A stretch of 58,588 nt of DNA from Agromyces sp. ISL-38 (GCF_018613935.1 NZ_JAGGPF010000004.1:19102-77689), one strand, 5' to 3'; counted from the first letter of the stretch, positions 17,017 through 25,601 are shown. The notes: generated by a model not told the origin, from the sequence alone. Made by a program: numbers and translations.

Positions 17017-18378
17017 GTGAACACAGCCCGAACGACTCGATTCACCGCGCGCACCGGAACTTCGAGCGTTCGGCGACGATCGGAAGCCATCCTGCTAGCC
17101 ATCGTGACCATGGGCGCGTTGTCGGCCTGCACTGGCATGTTCGCGGTGTCGCCGCCCACCACGGCTCCGAGCGCGAGTGTGACGCCGGTCGACGGCTCGG
17201 CGGCAGCATGCGCGCCGAACATCGATGAGATCGTGGCGCGGAAGGACACCCAGTCAGACGACGCGATGTCCGACGACCTCGCCGATCGATACGACGCTGC
17301 CGCCGCTGAGGTCTTCGAGCAGGTCCGCGCCTTCGCGCCTGCGGCCGTCGTCGCGGTGCGAAGCCCGGAGGGGACCTGGGCCAAGGCCTACGGTGCGGCG
17401 GATCTGGCCGCCGAGGTTCCGGCGACGACCGACATGTACCAGCGGGTCGCGTCGGTGGCGAAGTCATTCGTGGGCACCGCGCTGCTGCAGCTCGCCGATG
17501 AGGGCAAGGTCTCCCTCGACGATGCCATCGACGACTACGTGCCGAACGTTCCCAACGGGTCGCACATCACGCTTCGTGAGCTGGTGACGATGACGAGCGG
17601 TCTGCCCAACTATTCCGACAACCCGGCATGGTGGGATGCCTTCGAGAGCAACCCCACCGCAACCTGGGCCCCGCAGGACCTGCTCGCCCATGCCTGGAGG
17701 ATGCCGACGTCGTTCGCGCCCGGCAGCGACATGGAGTACTCGAACACCAACTTCGTGTTGCTCGGCCTCGTGATCGAACGAGTCACCGGCATGCCGCTGG
17801 CAGAGGCGCTGCAGACGCGGATCATCGACCCGCTGCACTTGGACGGGACGACCTACCCGAGCGACGCGACGATGCCGGGCCCCCACCTCAACGGATACAC
17901 ACTCGTGCCCGGTCCATCCCAGGACACCACGTGGGTGGATGCTTCCGAATGGCACCCGTCGGCAGCCGGTGCGTCCGGGGCGATGATCAGCCGCGCCGAC
18001 GACCTGCTCACCTGGGGTCGTGTGCTCGCGACCGGCCAGGGAGTGTTGTCGGCACCTGTGCAGAAGGAGCGTCTGGCCGCTCTGGGCACGACGAACCTCG
18101 GCCTCGCTCGGTTCTACGGCCAGGCCATCATGTGCACCGACCAATGGATCGGCCACGACGGCAACATCTCGGGCTACAACACCATGCTGCGGTACAACTC
18201 CGACACCGATACCACGATCGTCGTCGAAGCCACCGGCCTCGATGGAACCGGTACCCCGCCTCGCGTATACGTGATCGAGGAGTACTTCTCAGCACTCGCC
18301 GCCGTCGCCGGGCATCCGTTCACCCCGAAGGTGATTCCTCCCGAGCTACAGTTTCAGAGCCTCGTTCCGCACCTGTGA
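17017..18378 (+). CDS. Serine hydrolase, beta-lactamase/D-alanyl carboxypeptidase family lipoprotein
   Basis: 453 residues. N-terminal signal with lipobox LSAC, then a class C/DD-peptidase fold: S146-x-x-K149 (SVAK), Y-x-N as YSN in MEYSNTNF, and HDG in IGHDGNISG in place of KTG. Acts outside the membrane, probably on peptidoglycan or esters. GTG 17017 gives a normal-length signal peptide; a TTG at 16984 is possible. A TATGCT hexamer at 16911-16916 may be the promoter. Confidence 0.85.
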   Translation: MNTARTTRFTARTGTSSVRRRSEAILLAIVTMGALSACTGMFAVSPPTTAPSASVTPVDGSAAACAPNIDEIVARKDTQSDDAMSDDLADRYDAAAAEVFEQVRAFAPAAVVAVRSPEGTWAKAYGAADLAAEVPATTDMYQRVASVAKSFVGTALLQLADEGKVSLDDAIDDYVPNVPNGSHITLRELVTMTSGLPNYSDNPAWWDAFESNPTATWAPQDLLAHAWRMPTSFAPGSDMEYSNTNFVLLGLVIERVTGMPLAEALQTRIIDPLHLDGTTYPSDATMPGPHLNGYTLVPGPSQDTTWVDASEWHPSAAGASGAMISRADDLLTWGRVLATGQGVLSAPVQKERLAALGTTNLGLARFYGQAIMCTDQWIGHDGNISGYNTMLRYNSDTDTTIVVEATGLDGTGTPPRVYVIEEYFSALAAVAGHPFTPKVIPPELQFQSLVPHL

Positions 18379-18402
18379 GCCGCCGCCCAGTACTACGCCA
18401 CG

Positions 18403-18495
18403 ATGGCCGACTACGAAGTGACCGAGGATGACGTTCCGCATGCTGCTCGAGACTTTGAAGAACAAGTTGCCTTGATGAGCGATCCTCGATCGTGA
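18403..18495 (+). CDS. Possible 30-residue acidic small ORF
   Basis: ATG-initiated frame starting MADYEVTEDDVPHAARDFEE, in-frame open back to 18379. Not recognised. The upstream open stretch (AAQYYAT) suggests either a small gene or the tail of a decayed one. No ribosome site is evident. Confidence 0.3.
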   Translation: MADYEVTEDDVPHAARDFEEQVALMSDPRS

Positions 18496-18550
18496 CAGGA
18501 ACGATCGTGGTTCTCGCGCAACGGCGGGTCGGTGGTCTCATACTTAGCGA

Positions 18551-19537
18551 ATGGGGAATCCTTCAGCTCGTAGCGCACGCATTCTGTTCACGGCTGCTTG
18601 CCTGGTGGCGGTCCTCGGGTCGACCGCGTGCACCGCATCGCCTCCGGATTCGGCTGGTTCAGCATCCGTCATCCCGTCCGCAACGTCCGAGTCCGCTGGG
18701 GCGCTAGGGGAGTCGGTGACCATTGCACCCGGTCGGACGATCTGGCTGGAGTGCCGGGGGGAAGGGACGCCCACGGTGATCCTCGAGTCCGGCATCCACG
18801 ATTCCAGCGATTCTTGGGTCACGCTCGCGCTCGTGCCGCCGGCTGTCGGGCCGGATGTGTTCACCGCGTTGGCCACCGTGACCCGAGTGTGTCGCTACGA
18901 CCGGCCTGGAACGATCCTCGTGGCTGACGAACCGAGTTTGACCGAGCGCAGTTCACCGGTGACGATGCCTCGCACGATTGATGATGCCGCGAACGACCTC
19001 GACGCACTGATTGATGTGGCCGAGTTGAAGCCACCCTACCTGCTGGTGGGGCACTCGTTCGGTGGTTTCCTTCAGACCTACTTCGCGCAAACTCGCGCTG
19101 ACGAGGTTGCCGGGCTCGTGCTCGTCGATGCGTTCTCCGCGGCGATACCAACGTTATTCGGCGAACAGTGGAGCGCCTACGAACGAGTTCTGAACGGTGG
19201 AACCGAGCCGCTGGCGTCGGACCCCGCCTTCGAGCGATGGGACATCACCTCGAGCGTCCAACTCGCTCAGGCCGCCCCGGCGCTTCGCGAAGACCTGCCG
19301 GTCGTCGTGATCAGCAAGACCGAACCGTTCGCCCTGCCCCCCGACATGGAGGGTTTCACCTCTGACGATCTCGAGCGAGTATGGCAAGGCGGCCAGTCGA
19401 GCCTGGCGGCCATGGTGCCCGGAACACCTCACATCCTGGCGGAGGGCAGCGACCACCTCGTTCAGGCCCGCGAGCCGGACCTGGTCACCCAGGCCATCCT
19501 GCTCACGTTGAACCGGATACGCGGCGAATCACCCTGA
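18551..19537 (+). CDS. Alpha/beta hydrolase lipoprotein
   Basis: 328 residues. Lipobox STAC (Cys about residue 27), Ser/Thr/Ala-rich linker, then an alpha/beta hydrolase with oxyanion region ESGIHD, nucleophile Ser169 in GHSFGG and catalytic His in GSDHLVQ near the C-terminus. Extracellular esterase or lipase of unknown substrate. ATG 18551 follows CATACT (18539-18544) by six bases. Confidence 0.88.
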   Translation: MGNPSARSARILFTAACLVAVLGSTACTASPPDSAGSASVIPSATSESAGALGESVTIAPGRTIWLECRGEGTPTVILESGIHDSSDSWVTLALVPPAVGPDVFTALATVTRVCRYDRPGTILVADEPSLTERSSPVTMPRTIDDAANDLDALIDVAELKPPYLLVGHSFGGFLQTYFAQTRADEVAGLVLVDAFSAAIPTLFGEQWSAYERVLNGGTEPLASDPAFERWDITSSVQLAQAAPALREDLPVVVISKTEPFALPPDMEGFTSDDLERVWQGGQSSLAAMVPGTPHILAEGSDHLVQAREPDLVTQAILLTLNRIRGESP

Positions 19538-19559
19538 CGCCCGGCGCCAAGAGGGCGTC
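19536..19559. terminator. Hairpin between convergent hydrolase and LysR genes
   Basis: GACGCCC (19536-19542) and GGGCGTC (19553-19559) around a 10-nt loop. No U-tract; placed where both convergent transcripts should end. Confidence 0.5.
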
Positions 19560-19594
19560 CCCTCCGAGCACATGCGTTTCTGTCGGATGGGACG

Positions 19595-20455
19595 TCAGGG
19601 CAGCGACATCAGCACATCGAGCAGCGCCGCGGTGGGCGGCGGGTCGGGCGGATCTCCGTACGTCGCGACATACACGTGTCGTTCGGCCCCGGGGATCTCG
19701 TAGGCGTTGAGGTCTGGGTGGCGATGCGCCTGCAGCGCGAGCCCTGGAATGGTGGCGACGCCCATGCCCGCCGCCACGAGCGCCTGGATGGCGACCATGT
19801 CGTCGGTCGAGTAGGCGATCTGCGGCTCGAATCCCTCGCGAGCGCATACCTCGACCAGATGCGCTCGGCAGCGATCACACCCACCGACCCAGCGTTCATC
19901 ACGGTGTTGGGCCACTCCGCCCCGGCGGTCCAGGGTGAGCAGGTAGGTGGGGTCGTCGCGCAGGTGGTGGAGCCGGACCCCTTCCGGATCGGGTTCGGTC
20001 TCGTCGTACCGGAAGATGATGGCGGCGTCGACCTCGCCCGCGCGCAACATCGCGATGGCCTCCGGCGGGTGGGTGTCGATGATCTCGAGCCGGAGGCCCG
20101 GATACTGCGTCGCGAACACAGCCGACACTTGCGGCAGGAGCGCGACGAGGGCCGTCCCGTACGTCGCGACGCGTACGCGTCCGGCGCTCAACCCGACATG
20201 CGCGTCGAGCTCTGCGGCCGCAGAATCCATGCGCCCGAGGATCTCAGCGGCACGATCTGCGAGCATCCTGCCTGCCTCTGTCAGCCGGATGCCGCGCCCG
20301 ACCCGCTGGAACAGCTGTGCCCCGGTCTCCGCTTCCAACCTGGCGATGTGGTGGCTCACCGAGGGCTGCGAGTAATGCAACTCGCGGGCCGCGGCCGTGA
20401 CGGATCCGTAGCGAGCTACTGCAGCGAGCACACGCAGCCGGCTGAGGTCGAGCAT
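19595..20455 (-). CDS. LysR family regulator divergent from LysE-type exporter
   Basis: 286 residues: winged HTH at residues 1-60 (ARELHYSQPSVSHHIARLE), then the type 2 periplasmic-like effector domain. ATG 20455 follows TACGGT (minus strand, 20467-20462) by six bases, with no Shine-Dalgarno. Head-to-head with the leader ORF/LysE transcript, 74 bp apart, so it most likely controls export of an amino acid, as LysG controls LysE in Corynebacterium. Confidence 0.9.
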   Translation of the reverse strand: MLDLSRLRVLAAVARYGSVTAAARELHYSQPSVSHHIARLEAETGAQLFQRVGRGIRLTEAGRMLADRAAEILGRMDSAAAELDAHVGLSAGRVRVATYGTALVALLPQVSAVFATQYPGLRLEIIDTHPPEAIAMLRAGEVDAAIIFRYDETEPDPEGVRLHHLRDDPTYLLTLDRRGGVAQHRDERWVGGCDRCRAHLVEVCAREGFEPQIAYSTDDMVAIQALVAAGMGVATIPGLALQAHRHPDLNAYEIPGAERHVYVATYGDPPDPPPTAALLDVLMSLP

Positions 20456-20529
20456 TCATCAACCGTATCTATGGATAGGAGCGCAAACAAGCATTAGACG
20501 TGATGAGTTAGCCGGGCCATCCTGAGGGC
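20456..20529. promoter_or_regulatory. Divergent leaderless promoter region LysR / LysE
   Basis: Minus-strand -10 TACGGT at 20462-20467 and plus-strand -10 CATCCT at 20518-20523, each six bases from a start codon. The interrupted palindrome TATC-TATG-GATA at 20466-20477 fits a LysR binding site and lies beside the LysR -10. Confidence 0.6.
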
Positions 20530-20598
20530 ATGGAAACGACACAGCTTCTGCCGACACCGGCCCGATCGGGGCTGGCCGACCCCGAATCGCGGCGATGA
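20530..20598 (+). CDS. Candidate 22-residue leader peptide of the LysE-type exporter
   Basis: ATG frame beginning METTQLLPTPARSGLADPES and ending in two Arg codons before the TGA. CATCCT plus six bases stands before the ATG, matching the leaderless pattern of this window. The TGA overlaps the exporter ATG (ATGA at 20595-20598), and the exporter has no ribosome site, so exporter translation should depend on this ORF. Two terminal Arg codons (CGG CGA, rare-type CGA) are notable next to a basic-amino-acid-type exporter. Confidence 0.55.
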   Translation: METTQLLPTPARSGLADPESRR

Positions 20599-21236
20599 AC
20601 GGCATTCCGGAAGCCATCGGGGCGTACGCGATCGCAGCCGCCCTGCTCACCATGCTTCCCGGACCGGACACCGCGATCGTGCTGGTGACCGCGATCAACG
20701 CCGGCCGTGCCGCCGCCGTGCGGGCAGCACTCGGAATCGGCGTAGGTCTGCTCATGTGGGGCACCGCCGCCGGCCTTGGCCTTGCCGCAATGCTGCGGGC
20801 ATCCGCCGAGGTGTACACGGTCTTCAAGTTCGCGTGCGCCGCCTACCTGCTCTGGCTCGGATTCACCTCACTTCGGGCTGCCCTGAGGCGACGGCGGAAC
20901 GGTGCTGCCGCGCACGACGAGGTCGACGTGAAGCGACGTCTCAGGCTCCCGTGGGGATTCCGGCAAGCGCTGCTCACGGCCATGCTCAACCCGAAGCTCG
21001 GCGTATTCTTCGTCGCCTTCCTCCCACAGTTCATCCCGCCGGGCACCTCGGCGTTCGGCATGACGATGCTCTTCAGCGCCATCCAGGCGACCGAGGCGAT
21101 CATCTGGTTCCTCGTGATCGGAAGCCTCGCCGGTATGGCGAGATCGTGGCTGAGCCGTCCGCGTGTGCGCCGCGCGATGGCCGGCGTGACCGGCACGATC
21201 TTCGTCTTCTTCGCTGCACGCGTCGCGACCGAGTAG
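20595..21236 (+). CDS. LysE family amino acid exporter
   Basis: 213 residues with about six helices. The N-terminal block has PGPDTAIVLVTAINAGR, the LysE/RhtB signature (PGP), and an Arg/Lys-rich cytoplasmic loop follows near residue 95-120. Exports amino acids or derivatives across the membrane. Start overlaps the leader ORF stop. Confidence 0.9.
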   Translation: MNGIPEAIGAYAIAAALLTMLPGPDTAIVLVTAINAGRAAAVRAALGIGVGLLMWGTAAGLGLAAMLRASAEVYTVFKFACAAYLLWLGFTSLRAALRRRRNGAAAHDEVDVKRRLRLPWGFRQALLTAMLNPKLGVFFVAFLPQFIPPGTSAFGMTMLFSAIQATEAIIWFLVIGSLAGMARSWLSRPRVRRAMAGVTGTIFVFFAARVATE

Positions 21237-21277
21237 AGCCCGATGCGAGAGGTGCGGTCGGTAGCGCCAAGCTTCGT

Positions 21278-21293
21278 TCGAATGTATGTTCGA
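21278..21293. promoter_or_regulatory. LexA (SOS) box-like palindrome
   Basis: TCGAATGTATGTTCGA matches the actinobacterial LexA consensus TCGAAC-N4-GTTCGA at 11 of 12 positions. It overlaps a possible -10 (TATGTT, 21285-21290) and lies 18 bp before the TTG start of the next gene. Confidence 0.6.
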
Positions 21294-21310
21294 ATCAGCA
21301 AGGAGCACCA

Positions 21311-21592
21311 TTGGACCGCAAACCCATCCGTTACGACGCCGATACCTGGCTCTGCATCCGCAATGATCCATCCCATCCCAAAGCGATCATCCGCAGATTC
21401 AGGGACGTGAAGCGTGGCGACGTCTACCTCGTCATCAAGTGGGACGTCGACCCCGCAAAGCAGGTCTTGATGGCTTCCGCGCCGACGCTCGAGCGCGCCA
21501 ATGAACTCGTCCGGTACGACCCGACGCCGACAGGGCGTGAAAGGTTCGCCGGATACCCCGACTTCGCGGGTGAGACGCGAGGCAAGGAGTAG
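21311..21592 (+). CDS. Hypothetical 93-residue protein, possibly SOS-regulated
   Basis: TTG start with AAGGAG 5 nt upstream. Compact, charged and soluble, beginning with DRKPIRYDADTW and ending in TRGKE. No membrane segment and no family recognised. The LexA-like box just upstream suggests induction by DNA damage; the neighbours (nucleotidyltransferase, Mug) are nucleic-acid enzymes but on separate promoters. Confidence 0.65.
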   Translation: MDRKPIRYDADTWLCIRNDPSHPKAIIRRFRDVKRGDVYLVIKWDVDPAKQVLMASAPTLERANELVRYDPTPTGRERFAGYPDFAGETRGKE

Positions 21593-21618
21593 TAGATGCC
21601 GCGCATATCATCGGCAAG

Positions 21619-23055
21619 GTGAGCGACAGCCAAGATCGCGGACCGGAGTTGCCGGGCGCATCCGAGCTGCTCCGCTGCCCGAATTGCGGCCGGGATCGAG
21701 CGCGACGCGTCGATCACCGGTGCGCGGCACCGGGGCTCATCGATCTCTCGTCGGAAGCTCTTGTGATCGTCGAGGCGGTCCGCTCAGTCGGCGACGAGCT
21801 CGTTGTCGTCGGCGGTGCGGTTCGAGACCGACTCCTCGGGCGAGAACCCACGGATGTCGACTTCGAGATTGCGCCCAAGAGCCGTGATCGGCTTCGAACA
21901 GCGTTGACGGATGTCGGGTATGTCGGCACACGCGGCGCCAGCTACGAGCTCATAGTGGTGGCCGTGGACGGAATGGAGTTCGAGCTCTCCGTCGTCGATC
22001 CCGACTTGGATGCGGCGGCTCGATTCGGACGACGCGACTTCACCCTGAACGCACTCGCATGGTCGCCGGTCACCGAAATGCTCATCGACCCATGGGCGGG
22101 AGCCGTCGATCTGGAAGAAGGCGTGCTGCGTCACACGACACGGGAGAGCCTCAGCATCGACCCCTTGCGGGTGCTCAGAGGCGTGCGGTTCGCGGGGACG
22201 CACGGATTCCGGTTCCACCCCGACACCGCCGTCATCGCACAGTCGCTTCGCGACGCCTGGGAGTCCCTGCCAGCCGATCGAGTCTGGGCAGAGTGGCGCC
22301 GACTTGCCCGGACGGCAACGGACTGGCCGGCGGCGCTCCAAGCGCTCGACGACACCGGGTGGACGACGTTGTTCCCCGAGCTGGAGGCCGTTCACGACAC
22401 CCCGCAGGATCCGTCGTGGCATCCAGAGGGAACAGTATGGGCGCACACCGCGCTCGCCGCAGCTGCCGCGGCGGAGATCTGCAGCAGCCGCGGCATCACC
22501 GGGGCTGAGCGGGACGTGGTCGTGCTCGGTGCACTCGTGCACGATCTCGGGAAAGCTGAATGCACCGTGCTCGAGCCGGACGAGCGGATCACCTCACGAG
22601 GCCACGCGGAGGCCGGGGTGGCGCCGGCCGAATCGTTCCTGAAACGGATCGGCGCGCCGGCTTCCGTTCGCGACCGCGTGCTCCCGATCGTCCGCGAGCA
22701 CATGGCACACACCATCGACAAGCCCACACGTGCTGCGGTACGTCGACTCATGCGACGGTTGCATCCGGCCACGCTCCAGGATTGGATCTCCGTCGTCTCG
22801 GCAGACGTCGGCGGGCGCGGAGCCGGGTTCCAACCATTCGATGCTCGCCGGTGGGAGACGCTCGCGGGCGAAACCGGGCAGGTGCCGGCGAAGCCGCTGC
22901 TTCGCGGCGAGCACCTGGTCGCGCTCGGCCTCGAGCCAGGGCCGCGGTTCGGCGAGCTCATCCGCGAATCGCTCGAGGCGCAGGACGATGGTGTCTTCGA
23001 CGACGAAGCGGGGGCCGTGGCTTGGGCTGCTGAGCGGCTGAAGCTCGGAGGGTGA
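21619..23055 (+). CDS. CCA/poly(A) polymerase-type nucleotidyltransferase with HD domain and N-terminal zinc-knuckle
   Basis: 478 residues. Residues 20-35 carry C-P-N-C ... H-R-C, a likely zinc knuckle. The class II nucleotidyltransferase head follows with G65-G-x-x-R-D and D79-V-D81, then the RNA-binding region (DPLRVLRGVRFA) and an HD phosphohydrolase domain with H308-D309. Adds CCA or other nucleotides to tRNA ends, or acts on related RNA. The knuckle is not usual for actinobacterial CCA enzymes, so this may be a second paralogue. GTG start 21619, TATCAT seven bases before it. Confidence 0.8.
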   Translation: MSDSQDRGPELPGASELLRCPNCGRDRARRVDHRCAAPGLIDLSSEALVIVEAVRSVGDELVVVGGAVRDRLLGREPTDVDFEIAPKSRDRLRTALTDVGYVGTRGASYELIVVAVDGMEFELSVVDPDLDAAARFGRRDFTLNALAWSPVTEMLIDPWAGAVDLEEGVLRHTTRESLSIDPLRVLRGVRFAGTHGFRFHPDTAVIAQSLRDAWESLPADRVWAEWRRLARTATDWPAALQALDDTGWTTLFPELEAVHDTPQDPSWHPEGTVWAHTALAAAAAAEICSSRGITGAERDVVVLGALVHDLGKAECTVLEPDERITSRGHAEAGVAPAESFLKRIGAPASVRDRVLPIVREHMAHTIDKPTRAAVRRLMRRLHPATLQDWISVVSADVGGRGAGFQPFDARRWETLAGETGQVPAKPLLRGEHLVALGLEPGPRFGELIRESLEAQDDGVFDDEAGAVAWAAERLKLGG

Positions 23056-23128
23056 TCCAGGAGCCTTCACCGGCACGTGCCGCGGTGCCGGCGCGAGCGT
23101 AGAATCGCCTCGTCGGAGGAGGCCCCTC

Positions 23129-23563
23129 ATGGAGTTCGAAGTTTCGACTGTCATCGAACGCTCGGCCGCCGTCGTCTGGGACTTCTATGCCGTGCATCAT
23201 GTGCAGAATCATCCGCGCTGGGATCCCGACATGTCGCTCGAGCAGGTGACGAGCGGTCCGATCGGTGTCGGCACCGTCATCAGGCGACGCTACATCCGCT
23301 TCGGCGTGTTCGTCGAGGGAACCATGGAGATCGTCGAATTCGACCCTCTCCGCGCGTTCGGCGCGAAGATCCGCGACGGACAGACCGAGATGACCGGGCG
23401 CGCGACACTTGCCGCCGAAGGGCAGAATCGAACTCGACTGACGACTCACGTGGACATCACCGGCGCGGACCCGTCGATGGCCGAGAAGCTCACGCCGCTC
23501 GTGCAGCGCGGATACGACAGTATCAAGCGACTCATCGAGTCTGAGTACGAGCCTGGGACCTAG
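23129..23563 (+). CDS. SRPBCC (START/Bet v1-like) family protein
   Basis: 144 residues beginning EFEVSTVIERSAAVVWDFYA, the usual SRPBCC N-terminal strand-helix, with a hydrophobic ligand cavity expected. GGAGG lies about 9 nt before the ATG, and TAGAAT at 23100-23105 is a probable -10. Binds or processes a small hydrophobic compound; ligand unknown. Confidence 0.8.
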   Translation: MEFEVSTVIERSAAVVWDFYAVHHVQNHPRWDPDMSLEQVTSGPIGVGTVIRRRYIRFGVFVEGTMEIVEFDPLRAFGAKIRDGQTEMTGRATLAAEGQNRTRLTTHVDITGADPSMAEKLTPLVQRGYDSIKRLIESEYEPGT

Positions 23564-23627
23564 CCCGAGCACTCCGACTCAGCTGCGCAGCGTCGCCGCC
23601 GTGAGCGCCGCACGGCAGAATCGCGGT

Positions 23628-24209
23628 ATGGGGTTTTCGCGTGCTGAGCTCGAGTCCTTCCGCGGGGCGAACGTCGACGACCTCATGCCCGATCATCCGA
23701 AGCTCGTGTTCGTGGGAATCAATCCGGGGCTGTGGACGGCTGCGACCGGAACGCATTTCGCGCACCCCGGCAACCGGTTCTACCCGGCGCTCGCAGCCGC
23801 CGGCATCATCCCGCGCGTGCCCGGCTTCTCGGCCGGGCTCACCGAGGAGGAGCGTCGGATGTTCCTCGACGCCGGGATCGGCATCTCGAATCTCGTGCAC
23901 CGAGCCACGGCACGCGCCGACGAGCTGGACCGAACGGAGCTGCGCGATGGCGCGGCTCGACTCGCGGACGACGTCGCCCGGTGGCATCCGCGTGTGGTCG
24001 CCGTCGTGGGCCTCACCGCGTACCGACTGGGGTTCGATCTCCCCAAGGCGCGTGCCGGCCTTCAGGACGAGCGGATCGGCGGCGCGCTGCTCTGGGTGGT
24101 GCCGAACCCGAGCGGCCTGAACGCCCACGCCACCGTCGCCGACCTCGCGCGAGCATATGCGGAGCCGGCGCGAGCCGCTGGGATCCCGCTGCAGCTCAGG
24201 GCCCGCTGA
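23628..24209 (+). CDS. mug: Mismatch-specific uracil/thymine-DNA glycosylase
   Basis: 193 residues of the Mug/TDG branch: motif A GINPG (residues 29-33) with Asn as catalytic residue, and motif B NPSGLNAH near residue 165 that inserts into the helix. Removes U or T opposite G as the first step of base excision repair. ATG 23628 follows CAGAAT (23616-23621) by six bases; the GTG at 23601 adds nine residues without support. Confidence 0.9.
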   Translation: MGFSRAELESFRGANVDDLMPDHPKLVFVGINPGLWTAATGTHFAHPGNRFYPALAAAGIIPRVPGFSAGLTEEERRMFLDAGIGISNLVHRATARADELDRTELRDGAARLADDVARWHPRVVAVVGLTAYRLGFDLPKARAGLQDERIGGALLWVVPNPSGLNAHATVADLARAYAEPARAAGIPLQLRAR

Positions 24210-25335
24210 GGTCCCAGCTCACCGCGAATGCGCCATCGCTGGCTTCGGTGACGTCGCAACCGAAATCACGGCATTCACGCCTCAGCGTGGCGAGCAGCCA
24301 GCCGCGGTCGTCGTCCTCGGCGCGGTTGACGCGGAAATGGAGGATCCTGGTCGGGATCAGGTTCAGTTCGAGCAGGCGTCCGGTGGCGGCATCGATCACC
24401 GGGAAATACATGAACCCGAGATCATCGCGATATTCGTCGTGGCCCATGATGCCTTCGTAGTCGTTGAGGAAGTCGCCGCACCCGTAGAGGATCAGCCGTT
24501 CCTCGTAGACCTCGATCGCCTTGACGTGATGCGAGGAATGGCCGTAGACCACATCCACGCCCGCGGTGTCGATCAGGCCATGGGCGAAGGCGCGTTGCTG
24601 GGGGGAGATCTCGTAGTCCCAATTGCCGCCCCAGTGCAATGAGAAGACCACCACGTCACGCGATCGCCGGTGGCGCTGCACTTCGACGGCGATCTGCGAG
24701 ATGGTCGTCGCCGACAGGTCTGGCAGGTACTGCACGCCGGGGCGATCCGCACCCGCCGCCCAGCTCTCAGGCACCCCGCTGTCGTCGGTTGCGGCGGCGA
24801 ACACGAGCACACGTGCCTCGCCTGCCAAAGGCAGGATCGCGGGCGCCTGCGCCGAAGCGAGGTCCGCACCCGCACCGGCGGTGTCGATCCGTGCACGTCG
24901 CAAGGTGTCGAGGGTCTCGATGAGCCCCTCGCGTTCCCAGTCGATCACGTGGTTGTTGGCCAGCACGCAGCAGTCGATGCCCGCGGCGGCAATGCACGGC
25001 GCGTTGCCGGGGTGCATTCGGTAGTTGATGCCCTTCGGCCAGGGGCTATCGCTGCTGGTGATGCTCGTTTCCAGATTGATGATGCGTACGGCCGGACGCC
25101 GCCGCTCCAACTCGGCAAGCGCATCGCCCCAGACATAGGCGGGCGCGACCGGCCGCGCAATCCCACCTGATGCGCGCTCGGCCAGCGCCACGTAGTCCAG
25201 CGCATTCCGCACATACGACTCATGTAGCGTCGGTTCGGATGGGTGCGGCATGATCTGGTCGACGCCACGCCCGAGCATGACATCGCCGCACAGGAACAGC
25301 GTGACGGGAGTAGGACGGCCTCGACGCCCTCGCAT
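24196..25335 (-). CDS. CapA family (poly-gamma-glutamate synthesis-type) metallophosphoesterase-like protein
   Basis: 379 residues. Starts with LFLCGDVMLGRGVDQ, continues with INLETSIT, NNHVIDWEREGL and H-W-G-x-N-W-D, the metal-ligand series of the CapA/PgsA fold. No signal peptide. The 3' end overlaps that of mug by 14 bp. ATG 25335 follows TAGAAT (minus strand, 25347-25342) by six bases, and that hexamer overlaps the stop of the fragment at 25345. A nucleotide- or polymer-cleaving enzyme; substrate unknown. Confidence 0.85.
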   Translation of the reverse strand: MRGRRGRPTPVTLFLCGDVMLGRGVDQIMPHPSEPTLHESYVRNALDYVALAERASGGIARPVAPAYVWGDALAELERRRPAVRIINLETSITSSDSPWPKGINYRMHPGNAPCIAAAGIDCCVLANNHVIDWEREGLIETLDTLRRARIDTAGAGADLASAQAPAILPLAGEARVLVFAAATDDSGVPESWAAGADRPGVQYLPDLSATTISQIAVEVQRHRRSRDVVVFSLHWGGNWDYEISPQQRAFAHGLIDTAGVDVVYGHSSHHVKAIEVYEERLILYGCGDFLNDYEGIMGHDEYRDDLGFMYFPVIDAATGRLLELNLIPTRILHFRVNRAEDDDRGWLLATLRRECRDFGCDVTEASDGAFAVSWDLSGP

Positions 25336-25344
25336 GCGGCGATT

Positions 25345-25570
25345 CTAGCCGCTCACTCCGTGGGCGATCGCGAGCACGAGGACGACCAGGATGCCGAGTC
25401 CGATGAGGGCGGCGAGCGATACGAGCTGCTGCCTCCACGGCAACCGCGTACGGCGAGCGGCGACCAGCGCGACGACCGCGAGGGTGACGAAGTAGATGCC
25501 GACACTGATCTGGAGGGCGGACGCGAGTGAGAGCCATCCGATCCAGGCCGAAGCGAGCGCACTGATGGTA
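25345..25570 (-). pseudogene. C-terminal fragment of a small membrane protein
   Basis: A frame with no ATG, GTG or TTG at its beginning encodes two hydrophobic helices (ending SVGIYFVTLAVVALVAARR and AALIGLGILVVLVLAIAHG) and stops at TAG 25347-25345. The complementary strand gives only an acidic frame, typical of a membrane-gene shadow. Upstream it runs into the MerR operator, so the N-terminus has been lost or replaced. A non-standard start is the alternative. Confidence 0.45.
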
Positions 25571-25574
25571 TTAG

Positions 25575-25588
25575 CACTATCGATAGTG
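25575..25588. promoter_or_regulatory. MerR operator palindrome
   Basis: CACTATCGATAGTG, a perfect 14-bp palindrome, one base upstream of the -10 TACTAT (25590-25595), that is, in the -35/-10 spacer where MerR proteins bind. TACTAT is followed by six bases and the GTG start, so the regulator transcript is leaderless and probably autoregulated. Confidence 0.7.
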
Positions 25589-25601
25589 TTACTATCAGCA
25601 G

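Noticed and set aside
25243..25530. Plus-strand acidic frame of 95 residues
   Set aside because: Asp/Glu-rich complement of a hydrophobic minus-strand frame; no ribosome site or leaderless box.
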